Source: CBDCUC01 sp965222485
GTDB taxonomy: Bacteria > Pseudomonadota > Alphaproteobacteria > Rhizobiales > Hyphomicrobiaceae
Assembly: GCA_965222485.1 (NCBI GenBank)
Contig: CBDCUC010000039.1
Coordinates: forward strand, 186,001 to 250,000
Direction of reading: 5' to 3'
DNA length: 64,000 bases
Below are positions 42,700 through 51,638 of this stretch, in pieces. Under the pieces are notes generated by a model that saw only the letters and a list, made by a program, of their open reading frames with translations, was not told the DNA's origin and searched no databases. Positions within the stretch are counted from its first letter, which is position 1. Each line of letters begins with the position of its first letter. Both the position numbers and the translations under genes were made by a program.

Positions 42700-42791
42700 A
42701 TTGCGTCATTGGCGGTCTTGCCGTCGTGACGCTGCCCTCCTTGGGCGTTTCCTCCCTAGACTTGGGCCGTTCAATACGAACGGCCCTTTTT
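42700..42791 (+). ncRNA. AbcR-like (alpha-r15) small RNA, copy 2
   Basis: Identical to copy 1 over 42743-42772 (GGGCGTTTCCTCCCTAGACT and the next ten bases). It ends in a perfect terminator GGGCCGTTC-AATAC-GAACGGCCC with T5 (42764-42791). A second CU motif CCCTCC precedes (42735). A possible promoter is TTGATT at 42668 with CAATGT at 42691; the 5' end is uncertain by tens of bases. The region between the two RNAs contains no gene. Confidence 0.72.
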
Positions 42792-42873
42792 CTTTTCGCG
42801 CCTTGCCGATGCGTTCAGCCTACCTGCCGCAATGTAACGAAACGGGCCGACCAATGCATTGCGCCGGGGTAGG

Positions 42874-43773
42874 TCATTCGGCCGCCGCACGTTGGCTTAG
42901 CAACTCAGGTAGTTCACGCATGACCAGCGCGCAAAACATCTTCAGGTCTTTACGCAATCCAGCAAACCCCTCGGTCAATTCCAGCGTGTGCTCATTGAGA
43001 TAAAGACCCCGATTGATCTCCAACTGAATGGCATGAATGCCGCGTATCGGTCGCCCGTAATGCTCAGTGATATACCCGCCCGCATAGGGCCGGTTCACCT
43101 GTACGTTGTAGCCCAGGCGGGTGAACGTATCGCCCATCAGCCCGGTCACGAGCCCATCACAGGACGAACCGAACCGGTCGCCCAGCACGATGTCCGGTCG
43201 GCGCGACATGTGCTCATTGGTCGATGTAGACGGCATTGAGTGGCAGTCGATCATCACCGCATACCCGAATTTCTGCCGCGCTACTGACAACAGCTCCGCC
43301 AGCACGGCGTGAAACGGCTTGTAGAACCTGTCGATGCGCGAGAACGCCTCCGACAACGGGAGTTGGGTCGAATAGATATCTTCTCTGTCGGCCACGATCC
43401 GCGCCAGCGTGCCAAGGCCGCCGGCGACACGCACCGATCGCGAATTTGCGAAATCGGGCAACGGCTCACAAAACAGTTCAGGATCAAGCTCGTAGGGCTC
43501 ACGATTAACGTCGAGATAGGCCCGGGGAAAGCGCGCTGCGAGCATTGGAGCGCCCATCGATGCCACGTGCTCGAACAGGGCATCTACATAGCAATCTTCA
43601 GATTTGCGCAGGCTCAGTGGATCGAGTTGCGATGCCGCCAGAAACGACTTGGGGTAGACACGCCCGGAATGGGGGGAACAGAAGACGAAAGGTGCACTGT
43701 GCACCTCGGGCGTCAGAACCGTAAAAGGTGGGTCAAGTTCCCTGTCTGCAGCGTGATCTTCGTATTCTTCCAT
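42874..43773 (-). CDS. N-formylglutamate amidohydrolase
   Basis: 299 residues. Releases formate and glutamate from N-formylglutamate, the last step of one histidine degradation route. Family motifs: PFVFCSPHSGRVYP, RKSEDCYVDALFEHVASMGA, DVNREPYELDP, DRFYKPFHAVL, and MIDCHSMPS. The His and Glu/Asp residues of the zinc-hydrolase fold are present. The hut genes are not adjacent, so the physiological role is open. It is convergent with sRNA 2 and divergent from cpdR. Confidence 0.9.
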   Translation of the reverse strand: MEEYEDHAADRELDPPFTVLTPEVHSAPFVFCSPHSGRVYPKSFLAASQLDPLSLRKSEDCYVDALFEHVASMGAPMLAARFPRAYLDVNREPYELDPELFCEPLPDFANSRSVRVAGGLGTLARIVADREDIYSTQLPLSEAFSRIDRFYKPFHAVLAELLSVARQKFGYAVMIDCHSMPSTSTNEHMSRRPDIVLGDRFGSSCDGLVTGLMGDTFTRLGYNVQVNRPYAGGYITEHYGRPIRGIHAIQLEINRGLYLNEHTLELTEGFAGLRKDLKMFCALVMRELPELLSQRAAAE

Positions 43774-44373
43774 GTCAGACCAGTTTGAGGTGACGGGCTG
43801 GCCGTCGAATTTGATTCTGGCACCAGTATATTCTGTCTACCAACAATTTCGGGCAAGCTTTGGCCCAAGTGCTGAGCACCGATCGCACGTCCCGCGATGG
43901 TTGACGGTGCCTCGACGGGATTCCGGTGCCCGCGCAGTGTGCCAACCGTTTATGGCGGTGTCCATCACCTGGGTTACTATGGCGCAAGACAACCGTGGAC
44001 AGTTCCTCTGTTATCGCCTTTGATGCGTAACATGCATCTATTGGGCAATCTTCAACCATTAGTTTACCAAACTCGCGTCAACTTTAGGTGCGACGTCGGC
44101 GGGGGACAGAAGATCCACGGGACCGGAAAATCCGGTGTTACCCTTCCGTTGGGCGGTTGGTGCTAAGCAGTATTTGCACCAACAACGACTGGCCAGGCTT
44201 TTTTGTTTCGCAGCGGCGGCGCAATTGAGCGAAGAATGCGCCAAAAAAATGGGTCCCGTGCGGGCCTAAGTTGCCGGAGGCAGACGCGTCTGCTTACTTG
44301 GTAGTGTGTGTAGAGTAAAGTTGTGTAACGAGCAGGCCGAGTAGCGATGACTGTCAATCCCTCCCGTCTTCCC
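43774..44373. other. Region upstream of cpdR
   Basis: About 600 bp with no recognised gene. It holds a perfect 8-bp inverted repeat GTTGGTGC/GCACCAAC (44156-44183, 12-base loop). The cpdR promoter should lie in the last 150 bp. An in-frame ATG at 44347 extends cpdR by nine residues. Confidence 0.4.
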
Positions 44374-44733
44374 ATGAGCCGCATCCTTCTCGCCGAAGAT
44401 GACGACTCCATGCGCAGTTTTCTCACCAGAGCGCTGGAGCGTGCCGGTTACGACGTGGTGGGCTTTGATAACGGCGAAGAAGCGCACCAGCGTCTCAAAG
44501 AGGAACCGTTTACGCTGCTGCTAACCGATATCGTGATGCCGCGCATGGACGGCATAGAATTGGCGCGCCGGGCCAGCGAGTTGGACCCCGACTTGAAGAT
44601 AATGTTCATCACGGGATTTGCGGCCGTCGTCTTGAACAGCGACGCATCAGCTTGCCAAGATGCCCACGTACTCTCGAAGCCGTTCCACCTGAAAGACCTA
44701 GTGGACCAGGTTCAAGACCTCCTGGAAGCTTGA
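44374..44733 (+). CDS. cpdR: Response regulator CpdR
   Basis: 119-residue single receiver domain. The acidic pocket is in ILLAEDDDSM, the phospho-acceptor Asp in LLTDIVMPRMDGIEL, the switch Thr in MFITGFAA, and the Lys in VLSKPFHLKDLV. The sequence around FITGFAAVVLNSD matches the CpdR family. In Caulobacter and Sinorhizobium, unphosphorylated CpdR is the adaptor that brings ClpXP to the pole and primes degradation of CtrA-type cell-cycle regulators; the CckA-ChpT relay phosphorylates it. Start at ATG 44374 gives the conserved length, though no ribosome binding site is evident. A tRNA-Val lies 110 bp downstream. Confidence 0.9.
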   Translation: MSRILLAEDDDSMRSFLTRALERAGYDVVGFDNGEEAHQRLKEEPFTLLLTDIVMPRMDGIELARRASELDPDLKIMFITGFAAVVLNSDASACQDAHVLSKPFHLKDLVDQVQDLLEA

Positions 44734-44843
44734 CCACCTGAGGGGTTTGCATCGGTCTATCGCCGTCGCGACCAATCTTCGGCTTGCCTGCGGCGGGCAA
44801 TGCCGATATACGACGCAATTCCAGACACGCCTAGCGGTGTGAA

Positions 44844-44915
44844 GGGCACTTAGCTCAGCGGTAGAGCACTACCTTGACATGGTAGGGGTCACTGGTTCGA
44901 TCCCAGTAGTGCCCA
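44844..44915 (+). tRNA. tRNA-Val (GAC)
   Basis: Acceptor GGGCACT/AGTGCCC, D stem GCTC/GAGC, anticodon arm CTACC-TTGACAT-GGTAG, T-loop TTCGATC, discriminator A, CCA encoded at 44916-44918. Fully canonical, a useful contrast with the array at 7-11 kb. Confidence 0.96.
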
Positions 44916-45040
44916 CCATCTTTTTCAATGACTTACGTCCTTTGCGCATTTGCTGATAATTTGAGTGCTCCAAGAACGTGCAACTCGTTGCATCTGAGAT
45001 GGTGTCGCCAACACACGGCTGCCGGCATCAACCAGCCGGT

Positions 45041-45691
45041 TCACTGCAAGTCATCGATCAAGAACAGGTGCAGCGCGATGGGCCCATGCGCGCCCAGTTC
45101 CAGTTGTTGTTCAATGTCGGCTGTGCGTGATGGTCCTGTGATCAGGTTGACCGTTCGCGGGTTCTTGTCTTTCTTGCGCAGGCGCTGCCAAACCCCCTCA
45201 AACCCCGCCTCGATCTCTGAGGCTTTCAGCACGACAAAGTGTGTCTCCCCGAGAAAGTTCAGCGTGACCGGGTTATCAGGCCCGGATAACAACACAAGTG
45301 TTCCGGTTTCCGCGCTGGCGCAGAAAGCCCGCGTCATGGTGGAAGGTTCATCGCGGCGGCCAGGGCCAACGCTTCGATCGATGCCAGACCAGTCCAACAC
45401 GGAAAACTCAGCTTCGTTGCCCATGCGCACGGTCGGGGCCATGTTTCGGCTACGTAGCTCCTTCGACAATGCCGCTGGCAACTGATCGAGGCTTTCAAGC
45501 CGCGTATAAGACCCGTGCATTGCACCTAATGATTTGAGAAAGTGAGCGACTCGGGTGCTGCCGCTAAATTGCGCCGTGGCGGGGACCGGCGCGCGTGGTC
45601 CGCCCGTCCATTCCGCCAAACCTTTTCTGCGCTCTTCGGAGTTTCCCAGCTCGCGTCGCAGCCTTCCCAATATCCGCTCGCGCGCACTCAT
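45041..45691 (-). CDS. lutC: Lactate utilization protein LutC (LUD domain)
   Basis: 216 residues of the LUD/YkgG family, a subunit of the LutABC L-lactate oxidase complex. Motifs: MSARERILGRLRRELG, LVLLSGPDNPVTLNFLGETH, TGPSRTADIEQQLELGAHGP. ATG 45691 overlaps the lutB stop by four bases (ATGA) and follows AAGAGG; an earlier in-frame start at 45715 is less likely. Last gene of lutABC. Confidence 0.9.
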   Translation of the reverse strand: MSARERILGRLRRELGNSEERRKGLAEWTGGPRAPVPATAQFSGSTRVAHFLKSLGAMHGSYTRLESLDQLPAALSKELRSRNMAPTVRMGNEAEFSVLDWSGIDRSVGPGRRDEPSTMTRAFCASAETGTLVLLSGPDNPVTLNFLGETHFVVLKASEIEAGFEGVWQRLRKKDKNPRTVNLITGPSRTADIEQQLELGAHGPIALHLFLIDDLQ

Positions 45692-47115
45692 TCCGACCTC
45701 TTGCGTTTCGCCCATTGGCGATGGAAGGGTTCAGAGTTTGGTACAGGCAGATCCCGGTGACGCGTCCACCCACCCGCGAACGGCATGTAGGAAAGGCGCC
45801 GTCTGCCGCCGCCAAGTATGCGAAGAGCCGCACTCGCGCAGCTACTCATGAAATGGTAGAGCTTTGGGCGCCGCGCGAAAAACGACCAAAACGATAACCC
45901 GTAGCGAAGCGTACTCGGACCAAGATGGCGCTCAAATTCCCGTTCGCGCCAATGACGCATCATTTTCGGGAGTGGAATATGCATTGGGCATACCGCTTCG
46001 CAACGCCCGCAAAATGTCGAAGCATTTGGCAGCGCTCTCGTGTCTTCAATACCGCTCAGCGCCGGCGTCAGAACCGCGCCAATCGGCCCAGGATAAACAG
46101 AACCATAAGCATGCCCTCCGATGGCTTGGTAAACAGGACAGTGATTCATGCACGCCCCGCATCGAATACATCTCAAAACGTCCTGGAACTTGCCGCCAAT
46201 CATGTTCGATCGTCCGTTGTCGATTAGAACGATGTGACATTCTTCCGGCCCGTCTGTATCCTCTGGACGTCGAGGGCCTTGGGAGAATGTCGTATAGACT
46301 GTCATCGCTTGACCGGTCGCCGAGCGCGCGAGCAAGCGCAGCACTGTTGTAGCATCGTCGAGTGTCGGGACGATCTTCTCAAGTCCCGCAACAACGATAT
46401 GAACGCGTGCCAGTGATTGCGTCAGGTCACCGTTGCCCTCATTGGTCACGATGACCGATTGGCCGGTCTCGGCCACCAGCAAGTTGGCACCGGTGATACC
46501 AACATCCGCTTCGAAATATTTTTCTCGCAGAACTTGGCGAGCTTCCCGCACAATGCTTGCCCGGTCGACAAATCGGCGGTCCGGGTCAAGGTGAGTGTGC
46601 GCTTCACGAAAGTCAGCCTCAACCTGGTCTCTGTTGACGTGTATGGCAGGGGCAATGATGTGACTGGGCGTTTCACGGCGCAATTGAATAATGTATTCGC
46701 CGAGATCCGTTTCAATCACCTTGAAGCCATCTTCAATGAGCGCGTCATTAAGCCCGATCTCCTCAGAGACCATTGACTTGCCCTTTGTGACGGTTCGCGC
46801 ATTTGCACGGACACAGATGTCGCGCACAACCTGGCATGCGTCAGTCGCATTCTCTGCCCAATGGACTTGTCCGCCAGCATTCCTTGCGGCCTGTTCAAAT
46901 CGTTCCAGATAAAAATCCAGATGCTGAAGCGTGTGGTCTTTCATGGTGCGCGCCACATCACGCAATCGGTCAAACTCAGGCAGCTCGGCGCGAGCTTTGG
47001 CGCGCCGTGCAGCAAAGCCACCACTGGCGTTCTTCAAGGTATCTTGAAGCGTTGTATCGTTTAGCGCCCGGTTGACGTCGTCGACAAACCTCCGCGGCGT
47101 GGGCTGAGGTTTCAT
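45688..47115 (-). CDS. lutB: Lactate utilization iron-sulfur protein LutB
   Basis: 475 residues. An N-terminal LUD domain (about 70-295: KGKSMVSEEIGLNDAL and VETDLGEYIIQL) precedes two 4Fe-4S ferredoxin motifs (CIRCGACMNHCPVYQ, CGRCEAVCPMHIPLP) and a C-terminal DUF3390-like tail. LutB carries electrons in the oxidation of L-lactate to pyruvate. It overlaps lutA by four bases and lutC by four, showing translational coupling. Confidence 0.93.
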   Translation of the reverse strand: MKPQPTPRRFVDDVNRALNDTTLQDTLKNASGGFAARRAKARAELPEFDRLRDVARTMKDHTLQHLDFYLERFEQAARNAGGQVHWAENATDACQVVRDICVRANARTVTKGKSMVSEEIGLNDALIEDGFKVIETDLGEYIIQLRRETPSHIIAPAIHVNRDQVEADFREAHTHLDPDRRFVDRASIVREARQVLREKYFEADVGITGANLLVAETGQSVIVTNEGNGDLTQSLARVHIVVAGLEKIVPTLDDATTVLRLLARSATGQAMTVYTTFSQGPRRPEDTDGPEECHIVLIDNGRSNMIGGKFQDVLRCIRCGACMNHCPVYQAIGGHAYGSVYPGPIGAVLTPALSGIEDTRALPNASTFCGRCEAVCPMHIPLPKMMRHWREREFERHLGPSTLRYGLSFWSFFARRPKLYHFMSSCASAALRILGGGRRRLSYMPFAGGWTRHRDLPVPNSEPFHRQWAKRKRSE

Positions 47116-47903
47116 CCCTTCTCTCCAATACCCGGCGTATCCATCATCCCGGCCAGCAATTCAGCAACGTGACGTGTGTCGACGTCTATCCCCTCGCGTG
47201 CCAGTTTGCCTTTGATGTTTAATAAGCATCCCAGGTCACCGGCTAACAGCAGTTGCGCTCCCGTGGCACGTATATTGTCCGTCTTCTTTTCGACCATGGC
47301 ATTGGAAATGTCAGGGTATTTGACACAGAACATGCCGCCAAAGCCGCAGCAAACCTCCGCATCCTCCATCTCGACAACGTCAGTGCCGGCGACACTGGCC
47401 AGCAGTTGGCGGGGCTGCTCCTTGATGGCAAGGCTCCTGAGGCCAGAGCAGCTGTCATGATAAGTCACCCTACCGTTATGGCGCGCGTTCACCTCGTCCA
47501 CATCAAGGATGTCTGTCAGAAAAGAGATGAGTTCATATGTCTTGCCGGCCAGTACTTCCGCACGCTGCGCCCACGAAGGATCGTCGGCGAACATTTGAGG
47601 ATAGTCTTTGACGATCGTCGCCGCGCACGAACCTGACGGAACCACGACATACTCATAGGCCTCGAAAACCTCGATGACTTGACGGGCAACTTTCTGTGCA
47701 TTCATCCGATCGCCGGAATTCCACGCCGGCTGACCGCAACACGTCTGCGCCGCGGGAACTTCAACATTGCATCCCGCATCTTCCAGTAACTTGACTGCCG
47801 CCCAAGCTACGCTGGGCCGTAGCAAATCGACCAGACAGGTCACAAACAGACCCACTGTTCTGCGGCCGTCTACATGATCAGCTTTGGGGTTGGACACGAA
47901 CAC
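47112..47903 (-). CDS. lutA: Lactate utilization protein LutA
   Basis: 263 residues of the CCG (cysteine-rich) family, with both CCG motifs: CCGQPAWNSGD and CCGFGGMFCVKYPDIS. Such domains bind Fe-S clusters as in glycolate oxidase GlcF and heterodisulfide reductase. First gene of lutABC. GTG 47903 is the longest start; the promoter should lie in the upstream gap. No LutR-like GntR regulator is adjacent. Confidence 0.92.
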   Translation of the reverse strand: MFVSNPKADHVDGRRTVGLFVTCLVDLLRPSVAWAAVKLLEDAGCNVEVPAAQTCCGQPAWNSGDRMNAQKVARQVIEVFEAYEYVVVPSGSCAATIVKDYPQMFADDPSWAQRAEVLAGKTYELISFLTDILDVDEVNARHNGRVTYHDSCSGLRSLAIKEQPRQLLASVAGTDVVEMEDAEVCCGFGGMFCVKYPDISNAMVEKKTDNIRATGAQLLLAGDLGCLLNIKGKLAREGIDVDTRHVAELLAGMMDTPGIGEKG

Positions 47904-48331
47904 CTGCGATTAGATGAGCTCATAGTGTTTCTTGGCTACCTTGCGGCGCGGCACGTCTCTTCGCAATGAATTATCTAGGCCGTGCGAGCCGGCGTTCACC
48001 GTGCCAAGGTGACCAAACAGGCATAAACCTGGCTCAAAAAAAGTTGCAAGGCATTGAATAAGAAGAAAAAAGTTGAAGAATTTCTCCGCTGCATGACGGG
48101 CCAATCCTAAACCCTTGCCTTAATCGGGCTCTTTTGTCTGCAAGACGAGGACTGCGCCACAAATGTATCTGGGTGTGCGTTGCGTTGACACGCTGGCCAA
48201 GGCAGCTTAAACGGGGGCTCAATTATCCGTAAAATACGCGACGACCGGCTGACATGGTTCTGCTAGCGACGACTATTTCCGACTCTGGAACCTGCCCGAG
48301 CGGCGCATAAGAACAACTACTGGTGATACAG
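47904..48331. other. Region upstream of lutA and rpmJ
   Basis: About 430 bp separating divergent lutA and rpmJ. The minus strand has an A/T-rich segment near 48050-48080. I see no gene, strong hairpin or operator. Confidence 0.4.
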
Positions 48332-48457
48332 ATGAAAGTGCGCAACTCGCTCAAATCGCTTCGCGCTAGGCACCGTGACAACCGTTTGGTTCGTCGCAAG
48401 GGGCGCCTTTACGTGATCAACAAGACCCAGAAGCGGTTCAAGGCCCGCCAGGGCTGA
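48332..48457 (+). CDS. rpmJ: 50S ribosomal protein L36
   Basis: 41 residues: MKVRNSLKSLRARHRDNRLV then RRKGRLYVINKTQKRFKARQ, ending in G. It matches the zinc-free (C-minus) L36 form: the positions that hold Cys in zinc-binding L36 are not Cys here. Very basic, as expected for a component of the large subunit. Stand-alone gene, as is usual in alphaproteobacteria. Confidence 0.93.
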   Translation: MKVRNSLKSLRARHRDNRLVRRKGRLYVINKTQKRFKARQG

Positions 48458-48716
48458 GGAAGCCTCCGTTTTCAGCCGCCGAATTTAGCCGCGGACGCCA
48501 GTTTATTATAGCTCGGCACTTGAGATATCAGTTTAGCCGACCTGCGAGGCTGCTCAATCGCTTCTATATACACTTTAAATCGAGCCGGACTGCGCCTTCG
48601 CTGCGATCTGCCCGCGCTGGGCCTGCCTTTTGGCTCCAGTTCGTAAATTGCGGCAACATGATCGTGATCATGTAAGCCTTTGACGCCTGCGTCAGCGGCG
48701 GTCTAGCATCCATCTC

Positions 48717-49499
48717 ATGACAGCAAGTGTTTTTGGGTATCAAACGGTTACCGGGACGAACCCGCGCTGCGCGGGCCGGTGCAATAAGTTCACGTGGTGG
48801 CGCTCACAGTGGCTTCAGTACGCGGGCGCGTTACTGCTGGCAGCTGCGCTTGCATTCACTCTGTCCAGCCTTGCTGCGAAAGAAGTATGTGCCGAGCAGG
48901 GCGCGCGCGCAGATGGTGCCCCCACAGAGCCTGATGGACCGGTTGTTCAGGGTTCGCCCGAGGCCGGCCAGCCTTCGGAAGACGGGCTTCAAGCGCCGCC
49001 CAAAAACTGGAAACAACGAACCCAAGCCCTCAAAGAACTTTATGGCCAGTTGGCCACGGCGGCGGATGCCCGGCAAGCGGCCCCGCTCGCAGCAGCCATT
49101 GAGCGTATCTGGTTGTTTTCAGGCAGCGATACGATAGCCGTTCTAATGGAGCGTTCACTCGATGCCCTGTCCAACAACAAACCTGAACTAGCCTTGAAAC
49201 TACTTGATGCGGTCGTCGAACTCGCGCCCGATTTTGCCGAAGGCTGGAACCGGCGTGCCGTCGTTCACTACATGCAAAAGGACTATACGCGCGCCTTGGG
49301 CGATTTACGCCGTGTTCTCGCGTTGGAGCCCAACCATTTCAAGGCGCTTGAGGGCCTCGGCCAGATCCTGACCGATGTCGGACAAAAGCGTGGTGCCCTG
49401 GAGGCTTATCGCCAGCTGAAAAAGGTTCACCCTCACTGGTCTGGTGCCGACCAAATGCTCAAGGAACTAGAGCGCGAAGTCGAAGGCATCGGTATCTGA
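48717..49499 (+). CDS. TPR-repeat protein with N-terminal membrane segment
   Basis: 260 residues. A transmembrane segment or uncleaved signal (LQYAGALLLAAALAFTLSSL) lies at about 33-52, preceded by a polar tail; a start nearer the hydrophobic segment is possible. After a proline/glycine-rich linker, about three TPR units cover 140-250 (ALKLLDAVVELAPDFAEGWN, ALGDLRRVLALEPNHFKALE). Periplasmic scaffold function is inferred; partner unknown. It resembles small TPR proteins found beside rpmJ in Hyphomicrobiales. Confidence 0.78.
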   Translation: MTASVFGYQTVTGTNPRCAGRCNKFTWWRSQWLQYAGALLLAAALAFTLSSLAAKEVCAEQGARADGAPTEPDGPVVQGSPEAGQPSEDGLQAPPKNWKQRTQALKELYGQLATAADARQAAPLAAAIERIWLFSGSDTIAVLMERSLDALSNNKPELALKLLDAVVELAPDFAEGWNRRAVVHYMQKDYTRALGDLRRVLALEPNHFKALEGLGQILTDVGQKRGALEAYRQLKKVHPHWSGADQMLKELEREVEGIGI

Positions 49500-49686
49500 C
49501 ACCTAAATTCCCGCAAAAATTTTCCTCTGGATGGTTGCTGGCAATCCCTTGATGGTGTCTGGCAGTCCCACTACCGTCGAGAGACTCAGGTGAGTGCGCG
49601 CCGCAAACGAGGGTTGAACGAGTCGTCCCGGTAGGACGTCAGGGGTTCGAAGTCGGCGCCGAAGTTACAACAGTGGGGTAGGCATT

Positions 49687-49980
49687 ATGACCACGCTTCA
49701 AGCGTCGGCGCAAAGACAGCTGCGCCAGCTCGTCGAGCAAATTGAGAGACTTGAAGAAGAAAAGAAGGCTCTGGCTGGCGACATTCGCGAAAAGTACCTG
49801 GAGGCCAAGGGCATCGGATTTGACGTGAAGGCGATGCGCCAGATCGTACGCATGCGCAAGAAGAGCAAGACCGAACGCGAGGAAGAAGAATCAGTCCTCG
49901 AGGTTTACATGCATGCGCTGGGTATGCTGGACGGGATGCCTGAAGACCACGCGAACAGCAACGTGATCGCAGCGGAGTAG
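49687..49980 (+). CDS. gapR: Nucleoid-associated protein GapR (DUF2312)
   Basis: 97 residues. The DUF2312/GapR family motifs are clear: LVEQIERLEEEKKALAGDIR, EKYLEAKGIGFDVKAMRQIV, RMRKKSK. GapR is an essential AT-preferring DNA-binding protein in Caulobacter that clamps overtwisted DNA ahead of replication and transcription. GGGGTAGG precedes ATG 49687. Confidence 0.93.
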   Translation: MTTLQASAQRQLRQLVEQIERLEEEKKALAGDIREKYLEAKGIGFDVKAMRQIVRMRKKSKTEREEEESVLEVYMHALGMLDGMPEDHANSNVIAAE

Positions 49981-50664
49981 GCAGCACAGGTGGTGGCCCG
50001 CACTCCAATGCGTTTGTCACAAAGATGGTGCATGGCCCAGCCTGACAACTTGCAATCGCTTTCGTTTTGAAGGCCGGGGCTGATCTCAGTGCAATCTGTT
50101 TCTGGGCGTCGCATGACAGGCAGCATATTGTGACGTTAAGTGTCGCCCCGATGCAAAAAGAAACCACATCACAAAGCGATGGCCGCCCCGGCTCCAGATC
50201 AAAAAGACATAAAGCCGGGGCGCCGTTTGGCCGTGGCATGGGAAAAACTTAAACCCTATACGGTTGCCTTGGCCGCACCAGTTATTGTTGGGCACGAGCC
50301 TTTCTGACGCCATCGCCATAGTCGGCACGCAAACTTGCCGAAGTGAGCAAGCTGGCACGCGACGATTTCCTTCGGGGCACCAACAATTGCCCCCTAATAT
50401 TTCAACGCACCCCTTGCCTTCGCCTGACATCAACCGGATGAATTGCGGCTTGCGCCCGTGCAGCATCGCCGCCGCCGCGGTGTCAGCAACGAACATACCT
50501 TGAAACCTTCATTTGACGCGCGCCGTAATCAGCCGACGGCACCGGCCATCCGTCGCCGTTTCTTTCTTTCTTCGCTGTTCTCTCTTGCACTTTGATCAGT
50601 AACGTAGTTGTCGCTTGTCTTATGATCCAATCGTATGTTCTGTTGGCGCGCATAAGGTGAAATA
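49981..50664. other. Long non-coding region
   Basis: About 680 bp between gapR and oxyR. Open frames here (for example minus 50086-50496) show no family, start signal or coding character. A hairpin GGGGCA/TGCCCC lies at 50374-50393. The oxyR promoter should lie in the final 100 bp (TTGATCAG near 50594 is a possible -35). Confidence 0.4.
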
Positions 50665-51603
50665 ATGATACACATCACACTGAAGCAGCTTCGCTATTTT
50701 GACGCGCTGGCTCGAGAACAACATTTCGGCCGGGCTGCTGAAGCATGCGCCGTGACGCAACCGGCGTTATCGATGCAGATCCAGGAGCTGGAGCAGAACC
50801 TTGGCGTTGCTCTGGTTGAGCGTACGCGCGCAGGTTTGCAGTTGACGCCGCTTGGAAGCGAATTCGCAGCACGTGCCGCGCGCATACTTGGCGACGTGCG
50901 CGATCTTGTTGATCTGGCGCAACGCGGTGGTGATGTGTTATCGGGAAAGCTGCATTTGGGTGTCATTCCCTCCGTTGCACCCTACCTGCTGCCACCACTT
51001 CTACCGATTGTTCGCGATGCCTTTCCCGATCTGAAGCTGCACGTTCGAGAGACTCAGACACACGTTCTCGTTGATGAACTGATTGAGGGAAAACTCGACG
51101 TTATCCTTTTGGCGCTGCCAATCACAACCCACACCGATGTTACGACAAAGCCGTTGTTCGACGACAAGTTTCTTCTCGCAACGAAGAAGGGTCAGAAGCC
51201 CACGGACAAAGTTTGTGTTACGCCCGATCAGGTCGACAGCGAACACCTGCTGTTGTTGGAGGAGGGGCACTGCCTGCGCGACCAGGCGCTGACGTACTGT
51301 AATCTTCAACAGGTCGATCAAATCAGCACGTATGGCGCGTCAAGTCTGTCGACCATTGTCGAGATGGTGGCAGCTGGCTACGGCATCACGCTGCTGCCCG
51401 AAATCTGCTTGCCTGTTGAATTACGGGGGCGTGATGTTGAGGTCATTCCATTTTTCGAGCCCGAGCCCAAGCGCACACTCGGCCTTGCCTGGCGGCCAAC
51501 AACGCCGAGGGCAGGTGACTTTGAGGCCTTCGGAAAATTGGTCTGTTTGGCCAAGGACCATCTGCACAAATCGATAAGCCTATCGAGCGCCAAGCGCGCT
51601 TGA
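50665..51603 (+). CDS. oxyR: Hydrogen peroxide-responsive LysR regulator OxyR
   Basis: 312 residues. N-terminal LysR winged helix (LKQLRYFDALAREQHFGRAA, PALSMQIQELEQNLGVALVE) and C-terminal sensor domain. The redox pair is visible in EGHCLRDQALTYC, Cys-x8-Cys as in E. coli Cys199/Cys208, so peroxide should convert it to a disulfide activator of catalase and alkyl hydroperoxide reductase genes. Those targets are not adjacent. Confidence 0.95.
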   Translation: MIHITLKQLRYFDALAREQHFGRAAEACAVTQPALSMQIQELEQNLGVALVERTRAGLQLTPLGSEFAARAARILGDVRDLVDLAQRGGDVLSGKLHLGVIPSVAPYLLPPLLPIVRDAFPDLKLHVRETQTHVLVDELIEGKLDVILLALPITTHTDVTTKPLFDDKFLLATKKGQKPTDKVCVTPDQVDSEHLLLLEEGHCLRDQALTYCNLQQVDQISTYGASSLSTIVEMVAAGYGITLLPEICLPVELRGRDVEVIPFFEPEPKRTLGLAWRPTTPRAGDFEAFGKLVCLAKDHLHKSISLSSAKRA

Positions 51604-51638
51604 GAAACTCAATTGAGCCCACTTGAGTTGAACAGGCT

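Noticed and set aside
50086..50496. 136-codon minus-strand open frame between gapR and oxyR
   Set aside because: Cys/Trp/His-rich translation without domain or start signal, typical of a chance frame.
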